Shown here piece after piece: positions 19,289 through 30,338 of a stretch of DNA of 64,000 nt. How positions within the stretch are numbered: position 1 is the first letter of the stretch; every line of letters begins with the position of its first letter. A model generated the notes under the pieces. That model saw nothing but the letters and a program-made list of their open reading frames with translations, searched no databases and was not told where the DNA came from. The stretch comes from Paulinella micropora (taxonomy: Eukaryota > Cercozoa > Imbricatea > Euglyphida), in assembly GCA_009731375.1 (NCBI GenBank), contig BJOX01000153.1:759755-823754 (forward strand). The letters run 5' to 3'. The translations under genes and the position numbers were made by a program.

Positions 19289-20166
19289 GTCAAGGAGGCA
19301 AGCGTGCCAAAGCACGTATTGAGTCAAGTGCCCATATTCGAGGGCAACGACCAAAGCTTTTGGCCTTGGTCAAGCAAGTTTCAGAAGCACATGCAGGGGA
19401 TATCTGTCCACGTGGCAGAGATGGTATCTGTGGCATTAGCCGACCGGGCCCAGCTAAAGCCAAAAGGGATTTTCCTCACGACGAAGCAAGGGCTAAGACG
19501 GCAGAAGACTTAGAAGAGCCCGACACGCCCATAAGTGATAGTGAGGAAGATGAAGAGTCAGACACCTCTCAGAGAGGAAGACAGAGACCCCAGACAAAGA
19601 AAGAAGATATCAAACAGCCAGAAGGTTGGGATAAAATGACAGCAGAACAAAAGAGAGAGTGGAAAGAGAAAGAAGCAAGGAAAAAGAAAAGACAAAGTAT
19701 GAAACAACACACAAGAAGAAAGACAGCTATCCGCAAAGAGAAGAAATATTATGAAAGGATGAAAACTTTGCAGTTATGTCTGTCTGTGGCTTTTTCCAAA
19801 GACAATGTATCTAATTTCCTGCGAACACAGAAGACGAAAGGACCCATTGAAGAGTTGATAGTAGTAAGAGATCAATGGGGAGGCATTTCCGGAGCAGGTA
19901 GGTACATGTTAGAGGAAGAGTTTGAGAGAACGAGACCAAGGGCAGGTCAGAGGTATGCAGACTGGCTAAATGAATTTCTCGCAAAGAAAATCCAGCTTGA
20001 AAGTTTACGTGGGGCGCCATTTTCCGATGAGGAAGCAAAGAGAAAGCTATTTAAGAAATTGCGCTACCATCCAGCTTTCGGGGATAAATTTCAGGTGGAC
20101 CACTATGATCTCCCGGCCAGACTAAGACCAAACTTCTCGGAACTATGCGAAGCATCTAGCATCTAG
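19280..20166 (+). pseudogene. Copia Gag N-terminal part, frame-shifted
   Basis: The ATG at 19280 opens a frame that encodes a Gag-like start (FEGNDQSFWPWSSKF) and ends at 19513. The conserved downstream Gag body, highly charged and helical, is in the next frame (open from 19360 or earlier to 20166). A one-base shift in the overlap is needed to join them, either a mutation or a programmed shift. The second frame ends at a TAG created by a tandem duplication of the 7-mer CATCTAG (20153-20166). The rest of Gag continues in the third frame from 20180. The protein would form the particle around element RNA. Confidence 0.8.
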
Positions 20167-22288
20167 GGAAAGATGGTTAATGTGGGAAGAAAAAGAAAGA
20201 CGTAACAATTTCCGTGAGAGAAAAACTCAAATTCGCAAAGACAACAACAAGAAATCTCGGGATGGCAAGCAGCGGCAAGAGACCAATCTCCTGATGGATA
20301 ATAAAGGGAAAAGGGGAGACAATAAACCGGGACCAAAGACAGCTCCAAACTGGACGCTCAAAGTCACGTGTTTCGGATGTGATGCCAAAGGCCATACCAT
20401 GAGATATTGTCCGGTGATTTCGGAAAAGTTCCGCAAAGAAGGAAAATTAAAACGGAATCAAACGGAAGACAAAGGCACGGAACAAGAAAAGAACGAACAA
20501 AAGAACAATTACAAAAACAAAAAGAAACCCTTTCATAAGAAAAAGAAAGCACTCACTTTGATAACAACCGGCAACGACAAAAACGAAGACGAACAAAGTG
20601 ACTCTGATACAAACGTTGCTTTAATCCATATGGGGAACACTTATGATAAGAGCGATGATGATGAGGAAGAAAGAGAAAGAGATGACGAGCAACCAAGCTC
20701 ACCTCATCACAAATCTACAAGTCCCCAAGCCCTTTTGAACGATACAAAGACTACACCTAGGGTAGGGAATAGACATAGTGAGAGTGGAGAAGGACGGGAA
20801 GTGCTTTTAGTATCGGCCACCCTACGAGGTCCCTCCTCACTACGGGGAGAAGGCAAGGAAGAGCGGTTAGTATCCGCCACCCCACGATGTTCCCCAGTCA
20901 CCCCTAACCCTAACGAAACTCCTTTGAGGCTTGAGAGTTCTTACGGAGTCACGCCTGACACAAAATGTGCCGGAATAAACAGACGCAAAAAACCGTGTAA
21001 TGTTTCCGTTGAAAAATCAAAAGGAAAAGGAATATACGCAAATCACGCGAAACGATTATCTTATGCGAGGTACTGCGGATATCACGCCACACAAGACCCA
21101 GATTATCCGGAGTTGGATTTGTCGGTAAGTCCCGTGTTGCGTCCCCCCAAATCTCCTTACTACCCAGACGAACGAGGTCTTAAAGCTGCGGCATTGGAAA
21201 AGTCTCATAAAATTACGCAAAGACTCGTTTTCGGGGAATTTGAAACTTTACGTGACACCAAAATTTCCACAAGTCCACAAGTCTCGCAAAATATTCCGCA
21301 ACAACCACGCAAACATAATCCATTTTCTAGTCAGCGGACCGGCCAGAGCAGAGAAGGGAAAGAAGAGAGTGGAGTGGATGAGGGAGAACAACGACTTGGG
21401 CCCACTTCTGTCAACAAGTTTGGCAACCAAATAGGTCCCACCTCACAACAACTCCAAATCTCTAGTTCTAGACCAATCACAGCACTCCCACCAACACAGA
21501 CAACAAACACGCAACCCATCAACCCTCCCGTCATAACCTTCAAAGATATAAATGAAATAGCTAAAACGTTGATGAATGAGTGCGTGAGGGGAATGAATGG
21601 AGAAGTGATGCGTGTCGTGAGTGGCGAGCTAGAGAGAGATGACTTTTTGACTGACATAGTAAGAGCAATAGAAGGAGTGTACTTGGAGAGAGCAGTCAGA
21701 CAGAGTCCCATCACTACACCTCCACAACTCACAGAAGAGGGACAAGGTGAGGGTAGAGGAGTCTCTGAGGGTGAACTAGAAACAGAGACAGAGACAGAAG
21801 GAGAGACAGAGCATGTACTGATACATGTGAGAAAAAGAGTGATGAAAAAGAGAGACATGACAGTACAGGACAGTGGAGCCAGCACAGACATATCATGCAG
21901 AGAAGACAGATTGACGGATGTCGATGAGATAGACCCGGTAGAACTACTGACAGGTAATGGAGAAAGGGAGTTGAGTAAGTCAGGAAGAGCTAGGCTGACT
22001 GTGATAGATGGGAAAGGAAGGCCTAGAGCAGTAGAAAAGAAGATGTTACTCGACACTACCTTACCAGTTAGCATAGTCTCTACAGGACAGATGGACCACA
22101 GACACAACAGATCAGTCATCCACCAAAACGGACAGTTAGTAATACTCAAACACCCCATCCACATTAACGAGAGTGACATATTAGTAAGGGGAAGATTAAC
22201 TAAGAGTATGATATATAGATGGGATGACGAATATGATGAACCATTGAAAGTCAACGAAAGATGTGATCCTTTCGCAACAAGGGGGTAG
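20167..22288 (+). CDS. Copia Gag nucleocapsid and protease segment
   Basis: The longest open stretch (20180-22288) has 702 codons. A single CCHC knuckle (C-x2-C-x4-H-x4-C, CFGCDAKGHTMRYC) lies at residues 64-77 and would bind element RNA. A long disordered, charged spacer of about 450 residues follows. The retropepsin active site DSGAS is near residue 563, with the TGNGER turn downstream. Such a long spacer between knuckle and protease is unusual for Copia elements. The frame closes with TAG at 22286-22288 just after a GGGGG run. The integrase frame (-1) is already open from 22267. The 5' junction with Gag is broken by the 7-bp duplication. Confidence 0.85.
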
Positions 22289-25200
22289 AAGGGGAAGGAA
22301 GCCCCACAAATGAGAACAAAAACGAGACAAGTAAGCATGAAGTAAATAAGAGAGAGAAAGAATTACACCTAGATATAGTATTATATGAAGCTTACCCCAG
22401 AAAGTCAGACAAACCTAGAAAGATAGGAATCAAGCTTTTTCACTATGCCTGTGGGCATTATGGGTTAACAAAGATGCGCCTATTGGCAAAAATTTTGAAC
22501 ATTAAGTTAGTTGGTGACGAGAGCGATGTGAGATTTTGCGAATCTTGCATGATAGGAAAGTCTAAACGTTTGCCACGTTTTGCAGTTAATACAATAGAAA
22601 GAGCCCAAAAGCCAGGTATAATTCTACACATAGACACATCAGGACCGTGGGCAACTAGATCAATAGGTGGTAAACGGTATAAATTTTCGGTCACCGACGA
22701 CTACTCACTGTTCATTCTTGACTTTTATTTAGCCCATAAGAATGAGTTTGTAGATTGCTTAAAACAAGCTGTAGCCTTTTATGAGAGACAGACAGGAAAC
22801 AAAGTAAAGGAAATTCGCGCAGATCAAGAATTCCATATTCCGGAGGAAGTCATTAAGTGGTGGAAAAATATTCGCTTTATTTGGAAAACCTCCGCGACAA
22901 ACGATAAAGACGGGAATCCTATTGCGGAAAAAGTGAATGATATTACGGCGGGGCCTGCACGAGCAATGAGATATCACGCTAAATTACCGCCGCAATTCTG
23001 GGCAGAATTAGAACACGCAGCAACAACCATTCACAACATACTACCGGCAATTCACGGGGAACGCAAAGGAATTTCGCCTTATGAGCAGCTGTTAGGTAGA
23101 AAACCAACACTCTTTCATTTAAAACCAATAGGATGTATGGGTGTGTTACATATACCTAAGACTAAAGTGCGGAAGGGAGAGTACAGAGGGAAAAAGGTGA
23201 TGCTAGTAGGATATGATCTATTTCGGGAACTATACCGCGTATGGGATGGTAAGAAGATAATTTCCGGAGTGAGAGATGTGAGATTTAATATTCACAAAAT
23301 CGGTAAACAAGCTCATCCTCCTAAACTAGTGTCGTGGGATAATCATGACTCTGAGGGGGAGAATGAGAATGAGAGCGAGCAACCACACACATCTCCACAA
23401 GCGTCACCACCCCAATCACCACCCCAATCACCACCCCAATCACCACCCCAATCACCACTTCAATCACCTAAGTCACCGCACAACGTCAACAACGACCACC
23501 CAACAGCACACTTTGATGAAGTTGAGGGGGAGACAGAGAATGTTGATATCGATGCGAATGAGAATGAGCATGAAAATGAGCATGTGGAGAAGAATACATT
23601 GGATCACAAATATACACGCCTACACACAAGTCCAGAGCCACATTATCCACAACAATTACCCCCCGAGCACAAGATCAAGCCACAAGAGCATACAAATGAA
23701 CAAGATCCAACAGATCCACTAAAAATACATGAAAGAAGAGCATACGAAGAAAAATCACCACCATCTAAGGGATTAACGTGGGAGCAGAGTCAGAGAGTAA
23801 CGGAGAGTAACATAATCCCCGGTAAAAGGCAGCGCAAGGCAGTAGAGAGATTTACCCCTAGCAATGAGCCCAAGAGAGAAAAGAGAGAGGCTCAAGAGCT
23901 AATAGGTAAGGTAGTAAGAGTGCCCGCGCGTGCATGGGGAGATGGATGGGCGAAGAAAAAGTACGGTGAGGGATGGGAGAGCATAGTACGAGTAGGGGTA
24001 GTCAGCAGAGTGAGTGACCCCAGAGATAGACTCGTAGTAAGAGACAGACCTCAGCCCACCCACATAGTTAAGTTTGAGGACGAAGAAGAACGGATGTTGA
24101 ATTCGGAAATCCTCAAATACTCCGTGAAAGATCCCGAATACCCGTTACAAAGTCCCGCTAATATGTTTTTATGCGATGACCGTATGGTGGCAGATGAGAT
24201 TCGTGATTTTTATTTGTATGTAGATATCAGAGTACCCAAAGATGTCATAGAGGAAGGTTTGACAGCTAAAGATGTTTTAGAGGGTATGAAAACAGAGCTA
24301 AAAGCTCTTCAATCCTTTAACACATACACATGGGTACCCCATAAGGAGGCAAGCAAGGCAGGAGTTAGTAAGATAGTTAGATTGACATGGGTTCACAAAG
24401 TAAAGTTAGATGAGAACGGGAAAAAGTTCATAAAGTCTCGTTTAGCTTTACGGGGAGATATGTTAGAACCCGGTGTTAGCTATAACCCAGATCAGCTCTT
24501 TGTTCCTTGCGCCGCGCACCATTCACTTTTATTTCTCGCCAAACTAGCTGCCTGGCACAAACACAAACTATACGGCATAGATTTTAAAAATGCATACCTA
24601 AATGCTCGTATGAATGACCCTGTTTATGCATATGCGCCAGAGAGTGTAGACAGAGAAGGGCATGAGGGGACGATATGGCGTATAGATGGTGCTTTATATG
24701 GTGCACCACAGGCAGGAAGAAGATGGTATGAGATATTAGCACCCAAGTTAGAGGAGCTAGGTTTTAGGTTGATAGATTCAGACTTATGTATGTTTGTAGA
24801 AAATGATAAAGCTTTGAGAGAGGCGATAGTAGGGATATTTCATGTTGATGACTTGTTGTTCACCGCACCAAACAAACAAGCATATGAGCGTTTTGCGTCC
24901 GCATTAGAAAAACATTTCCCGCTCAAAAGACTCGGTATTGCCCGTGAATTCAAAGGAATAGAGATAGAGCAATCGAACGGGAAAATAATTTTGCATCAGC
25001 GAAAATATCAGCAGCAGATACTAAAAGAGGTAGGCTACGATTCTGCTAAACCCGTTAGTACTCCAGCGCAAGAACATTTCACGGAACCGATGTCGGAATC
25101 AGCTAGCTTGCGAAAATTTTCAATTCCTAGTCTAGTTGGTCGTTTGCTATTTCTCGCAAAGATGACAAGACCGGATATAGAGCAAGCACTAAATTCGGCA

Positions 25201-25803
25201 AGTGTCATGCAAACTATCGATAAGGGAATAACTTATGCGATGTTAGGCAGAATCTTTCGTTATTTAGTTAACTCTTATCGAGGTTTAGCTTACCATGAGC
25301 CTAAGTCAGAGCAAGAAGGGCAAACCTATCCAAAACTTTCCATGTGGCCCGACGCGGCTCACAAAGTTTGTAAGAAAACAGGGAAGTCCCGCACTGGATT
25401 CGTGATCCTATGGGGCAGCGATCCAGTTGCATGGTTATCAAAGCGACAGAGTCGCATCGCCCTGAGTTCCAATGATGCTGAAATATTTGCAGCAACTGAG
25501 TGCATTAGAGAGGGACTTGCACTAAAACACATTACACAAGAACTAAACATAGCCCAAAAGAGCCCGATAGAATTATTCGAGGATAACTCTCAAACAGTCT
25601 TAGCGGCAGAGAGGGGTATGTCAGGTAATAGAACTAAACACTTACCTTTAGAATTACACTTTATGCACCACCTACAGAGAGACGGTGAGATTAAGTTTGT
25701 AAAAGTAGGTACGAAGAAGCAGATAGGTGATGTAATGACAAAATATTTACCGAAAGAACAATTCGAGTATTTACTTAACAAATTTACGGTAAAGCTCAAG
25801 TAA
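22267..25803 (+). CDS. Copia Pol: integrase, reverse transcriptase, RNase H
   Basis: The frame is open from 22267. The first ATG with recognisable context is at 22474, but the HHCC zinc site starts upstream (HYACGHYG near 22441, then CESC), so translation should enter from the previous frame. Integrase catalytic residues are D54, D117 and E152 counted from 22474. The second D is in RADQEF where most Copia elements have SDNG. A Ser/Pro/Gln repeat (about 23395-23470) marks the IN-RT linker. RT shows YGIDFKNAYLNA and FHVDDLLF (near residue 792). RNase H shows SSNDAEIFAATECIREGLAL and EDNSQTVLAAERG. The stop is TAA at 25801-25803. Confidence 0.95.
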   Translation, partial: SFRNKGVEGEGSPTNENKNETSKHEVNKREKELHLDIVLYEAYPRKSDKPRKIGIKLFHYACGHYGLTKMRLLAKILNIKLVGDESDVRFCESCMIGKSKRLPRFAVNTIERAQKPGIILHIDTSGPWATRSIGGKRYKFSVTDDYSLFILDFYLAHKNEFVDCLKQAVAFYERQTGNKVKEIRADQEFHIPEEVIKWWKNIRFIWKTSATNDKDGNPIAEKVNDITAGPARAMRYHAKLPPQFWAELEHAATTIHNILPAIHGERKGISPYEQLLGRKPTLFHLKPIGCMGVLHIPKTKVRKGEYRGKKVMLVGYDLFRELYRVWDGKKIISGVRDVRFNIHKIGKQAHPPKLVSWDNHDSEGENENESEQPHTSPQASPPQSPPQSPPQSPPQSPLQSPKSPHNVNNDHPTAHFDEVEGETENVDIDANENEHENEHVEKNTLDHKYTRLHTSPEPHYPQQLPPEHKIKPQEHTNEQDPTDPLKIHERRAYEEKSPPSKGLTWEQSQRVTESNIIPGKRQRKAVERFTPSNEPKREKREAQELIGKVVRVPARAWGDGWAKKKYGEGWESIVRVGVVSRVSDPRDRLVVRDRPQPTHIVKFEDEEERMLNSEILKYSVKDPEYPLQSPANMFLCDDRMVADEIRDFYLYVDIRVPKDVIEEGLTAKDVLEGMKTELKALQSFNTYTWVPHKEASKAGVSKIVRLTWVHKVKLDENGKKFIKSRLALRGDMLEPGVSYNPDQLFVPCAAHHSLLFLAKLAAWHKHKLYGIDFKNAYLNARMNDPVYAYAPESVDREGHEGTIWRIDGALYGAPQAGRRWYEILAPKLEELGFRLIDSDLCMFVENDKALREAIVGIFHVDDLLFTAPNKQAYERFASALEKHFPLKRLGIAREFKGIEIEQSNGKIILHQRKYQQQILKEVGYDSAKPVSTPAQEHFTEPMSESASLRKFSIPSLVGRLLFLAKMTRPDIEQALNSASVMQTIDKGITYAMLGRIFRYLVNSYRGLAYHEPKSEQEGQTYPKLSMWPDAAHKVCKKTGKSRTGFVILWGSDPVAWLSKRQSRIALSSNDAEIFAATECIREGLALKHITQELNIAQKSPIELFEDNSQTVLAAERGMSGNRTKHLPLELHFMHHLQRDGEIKFVKVGTKKQIGDVMTKYLPKEQFEYLLNKFTVKLK

Positions 25804-26249
25804 TTTCGGGATTTGCGTGTCCACTCACCTATATTTGCTTTGAGTGTTTTGTGCAGTTTGTTGCTTGTTGCAGCAGCTTTGTTTTGCGCAGGGGTCAAGA
25901 GCCGTCGAGCCGAGGCTGGGTAGCCGACTGCCACGCGAGGCCGGCAGCCGCGAGGCTTTCCCTGGCTAACTTAGCAATTTAATTTCTTTCTATCGTTCTT
26001 TCTGTCCTAGAATAGGAAATCTAATTTTTTTTTAATATTTTGCTACCCTCTACGGGAAGCGCTTGCAAATTTTTGAACACATACATACTTCATACATGTT
26101 ACTGCATGACTACACATATATACATACATAGAGGATGTGATGTAAATGGGAGTTGATATTTAACCTTCGTGTAACCCATAACTGATCCTCAACACTATTT
26201 TTTCATATTTACACACTAATATAGCCTATGACTTGCGACTAAGGGGGAG
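25804..26249 (+). other. Copia 3' untranslated region with polypurine tract
   Basis: 445 bp without an ORF, ending in AAGGGGGAG directly before the 3' LTR, the expected plus-strand primer. Confidence 0.8.
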
Positions 26250-26560
26250 CGTTGTAATGTACTATTAACACCCGTTACTCCACCTAGTCAATTTACCGGT
26301 AATTTGGATAGTCTTAGTCATAGGCAGGTTCATAGGCCGGACAGTTATTAATACCTTTATTACTGATAAGGACACTTTCTAGAGTATTCGCGAATCATAG
26401 TCTGGAATGCCTAGAATCAAATGAGTATTACCATTCTGTAAAGGTCATAACATCATAAGTTTGTGTGACCCAAAGTCATTAAAAGTCTTTTCTTCGGTTA
26501 TTCTTTACCCTTAGCGGGTTAGCTTCCCTAAACTCTGCGTTTGAGCGATAGATTACTTTG
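26250..26560 (+). repeat. Copia 3' LTR
   Basis: 311 bp, matching 18966-19276. It is followed by the second TATAT target copy (26561-26565). Confidence 0.93.
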
Positions 26561-26717
26561 TATATTAGCTCAGTGAAGCAAAAAAGGAAAACGGCAACAG
26601 ACCAGGAATAAAATGGCATCAGGTCCAATCCGGACAAATAATACTAAAAAACAAGCTGGTGCACCTGTCACCAGGAAAAGGTACTTTTTATCTGCTATCC
26701 GGGGGGTGATGCCTACA
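26561..26717 (-). repeat. 3' LTR of Gypsy copy B, second part (right of the Copia insertion)
   Basis: Continues the LTR begun at 18880. The two parts without one TATAT total 238 bp, the same length as copy A's LTR. It ends GCCTACA on the plus strand, i.e. TGTAGGC in element sense. Confidence 0.88.
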
Positions 26718-27540
26718 GTACCCCCTCCCGATTTTATGACGGAAATAGCATTTTCGTCATACACCTTCTGATTTCTTTCTGCAAATAGTATGCGCTATGG
26801 AGTCATGCCACACAGCGCATCGACCCACGGATAGACGCTAAAAGACGATAAATATATCCTCATACGGCACGTCAAAGCGGATTCTCTAGCCTTTCTTGTA
26901 AATTTTGAACTCCTTCCCCTCAATTTTTTTTTCGGCAGTATGTCAAGAACAAACGTACTATTAAAAAAAAATACAAGCAACGTGGTGCTGTAGTACGATT
27001 CCCCCTTTGATCTCCTTCTTCTTCTTATCATTATCATTATTATTATTATTATTCACAGGGAGATCGTAAGTACATTGTCTTTTTTAATGACATACCCTTG
27101 TATAAGGCGGATATCCTATGATATAGTATTAGGGGGCCAGTCCTAATAGCTATATCCGAAGTCGAGGTGTATGTACCCGACCCTGCGATATACCGACACA
27201 AGTAGAGATTGACCGTGCTCAGGTACGACAGTATATAATCTATCGTAAAAAATAATTTAATGAAAGTTTCAGAGAACATTTCATTTTCGAGAACATCATC
27301 CCAGGACTTGGAAAGGGTCATACCCGGGAACACCATCGCTCAATACACTAGCGATCCCCGTATACGGTGTAGTATCATCGTCGATCGACCTTTCGCACTC
27401 GTATGTTGCGATCGAATGCCAAGTTATATCACTGAGTCTTTTTAATATTCATATTGATAACTGATGATGCATGATCAAATCATGATACGCCGTGGGCAAT
27501 CAATCAGTTTATTTGAGACGCATAAAGAAAAATAGTTTCT
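26718..27540 (-). other. Gypsy copy B 3' untranslated region with polypurine tract
   Basis: Next to the LTR the minus strand reads GGGAGGGGGTAC. The remainder is noncoding and contains a short ATT run at about 27027-27052. Most of it (from about 26876) recurs at 28216-29440 as part of a tandem duplication. Confidence 0.75.
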
Positions 27541-28220
27541 TTGTCACTGCCTTCGTCGTCTGGCGCGGATTTCTTTGCCTGGTGGAGGACCACCAACAAA
27601 AGTCAGATCGAACTTTGACTGTTCGAGAATGTCCCAGATCTTATTAGGGATTCCGCCCAACGATAATTCAAAAGGGACATCAAGCACTCCTCTTGGCAGT
27701 GTCTGAATGGTCCACGCAGTGTAATCCTTGTCTCTGGGAGTAATTGTATCATCCCATGTCTCGAGACTTTTTGCGTCTTTATATACTGGCAGATAATGTC
27801 TTGCCTTTGGATCCTCAACCGGGTCCATACTTCTCCAGAACTGGAGTATCGGTTGTACTATCTTTGCGGCTGATGATATTTTGAGTGTCCGTGTGACACG
27901 CATCTGTCGTGGGACCGCCACGACCCGCATCAAGTATAAGTCTGAGAGAGTGTCATCAGCGACATGTTGTTCCGCTGGTCTCATCAGATAGAAAGCATCT
28001 TTCACCCATGCGATGGTTGCTATCGCATCGCCTTCCTTCCATCGCTCATGGACAATCTCAACGTTGCCCGCGTTTGGGTCAGTGTCCCCTCCTCCTGGTG
28101 GACGTCCTTTGATCTCATCGACCTCATCGCCTTCCTCGGTTGGTCGTTGATAAGATCATTCCGCGCTCTCCTTAGCTGCGCCTCTGTGATCTTCTCCTTC
28201 TTTCCGCTATGCTCTCGCGG
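27541..28220 (-). pseudogene. Duplicated fragment of the Gypsy Pol C-terminal domain
   Basis: An open stretch (28005-27544) repeats the last 153 residues of the Pol C-terminal domain found at 29445-29903. To its right, the homology continues to 28220 with small indels and then jumps into 3'-UTR sequence. It is a detached duplicate with no upstream Pol. Confidence 0.88.
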
Positions 28221-28262
28221 ATTCTCTAGCCGTTCTTGTAAATTTTGAACTCCTTCCCCTCA

Positions 28263-28263
28263 A

Positions 28264-28320
<57 letters not shown>
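28263..28320. repeat. (TC)n dinucleotide run
   Basis: About 55 bp of TC, absent from the homologous position near 26925, so it expanded in one unit of the duplication. Confidence 0.9.
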
Positions 28321-28328
<8 letters not shown>

Positions 28329-28417
28329 CGGCAGCATGTCAAGAACAAATGTAATATTATTAAAAAATACAAGTAACGTGGTGCTGTATTCCCCCCTTGA
28401 TCTCCTTCTTCTTCTTA

Positions 28418-28968
<551 letters not shown>

Positions 28969-29444
28969 CAGGGAGATCGTAAGTATTGTCTTTTTTTAAT
29001 GACATACCCTTGTCTAAAGCGGATATCCTATAATGTAGTATTAGGTGGCCAGTCCTAATAGCTATATCCGAAGTTGGGGTTTATGTACCCAACCCTGCGA
29101 TATACCGACACAAGCAGAGATTGACCGTGCACAGGTACGACAGTATATAATGTATCGTAAAAAATAATTTCAGAGAACATTTCATTTTCGAGAACATCAT
29201 CCCAGGACTTGGAAAGGGTCATACCCGGGAACACTATCGCTCAATATACTAGCGATCCCCGTATACGGTGTAGTATCATCGTCGATCGACCTTTCGCACT
29301 CGTATGTTGCGATCGAATGCCAAGTTATATCACTGAGTCTTTTTAATATTCATATTGATAACTGATGATGCATGATCAAATCATGATACGCCGTGGGCAA
29401 TCAACCAGTTTGTTTGAGACTCATAAAGAAAAATAATTTCATTG

Positions 29445-30338
29445 TCACTGCCTTCGTCGTCTGGCGCGGATTTCTTTGCCTGGTGGAGGACCACCAACAA
29501 AAGTCAGATCGAACTTTGACTGTTCGAGAATGTCCCAGATCTTATTAGGGATTCCGCCCAACGATAATTCAAAAGGGACATCAAGCACTCCTCTTGGCAG
29601 TGTCTGAATGGTCCACGCAGTGTAATCCTTGTCTCTGGGAGTAATTGTATCATCCCATGTCTCGAGACTTTTTGCGTCTTTATATACTGGCAGATAATGT
29701 CTTGCCTTTGGATCCTCAACCGGGTCCATACTTCTCCAGAACTGGAGTATCGGTTGTACTATCTTTGCGGCTGATGATATTTTGAGTGTCCGTGTGACAC
29801 GCATCTGTCGTGGGACCGCCACGACCCGCATCAAGTATAAGTCTGAGAGAGTGTCATCAGCGACATGTTGCTCCGCTGGTCTCATCAGATAGAAAGCATC
29901 TTTCACCCATGCGATGGTTGCTATCGCATCGCCTTCCTTCCATCGCTCATGGACAATCTCAACGTTGCCCGCGTTTGGGTCAGTGTCCGTCCCCTCCTCC
30001 TCCTGGTGGACGTCTTTTGATCTCATCGACCTCATCGCCTTNNNNNNNNNNTTGATAAGATCATTCCACGCTCTCCTTAGCTGCGCCTCTGTGATCTTCT
30101 CCTTCTTTTCGCTATGCTCTCGGAGACTTAGACTGAGTCCCCACCGCGCTTATGCGGTCAGTCTTCTCCTTACTGTCCACCTCACTCTCCTCCTTCTCAG
30201 CTATCGGCGCCCGATAAGCATCGTCTTGGTCTATGCCAGCCTCCTTGTGGATGGGCGGCACCTCTTTGAAATCGTCCTTCATCCGTTTTAACGCCTCCTC
30301 AACGGATTCATCTTCCAGTAAGAAGGGATCATACTTAA
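29445..30338 (-). pseudogene. Gypsy copy B Pol C-terminal domain, detached by a frameshift
   Basis: This encodes the charged domain that follows integrase. The clear open part is 196 residues (30035-29445), ending in a basic RARRRRQ tail. A one-base deletion near 30343 relative to copy A (520-535) ends the integrase frame early. A 5-bp loss near 30120 and a 10-N gap at 30042-30051 complicate the rest. The domain has no motif I recognise. Its position after GPY/F is where chromodomains or targeting domains occur in other Gypsy lineages, but it shows no chromodomain aromatic cage. Confidence 0.8.

Larger units (their letters stand above)
18966..26560 (+). mobile_element. Copia (Ty1-type) LTR retrotransposon, nested in a Gypsy LTR
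   Basis: The element is 7.6 kb, with 311-bp LTRs at 18966-19276 and 26250-26560. I count about 10 differences between them by eye, roughly 97% identity. It is flanked by a perfect 5-bp target duplication TATAT. Internal order is Gag, protease, integrase, RT, RNase H, which defines the Ty1/Copia group. Three frame breaks interrupt the coding region (about 19500, 20160, 22270-22288). LTR ends are CGTTGTAATG and GATTACTTTG, not the usual TG...CA. Confidence 0.95.

Noticed and set aside
21331-22338. Minus-strand 335-codon ORF opposite the Copia protease
   Set aside because: Its hydrophobic Leu/Ser-rich composition is what the complement of an acidic, Glu/Arg/Thr-rich coding strand yields. The plus strand has the clear DSGAS protease.
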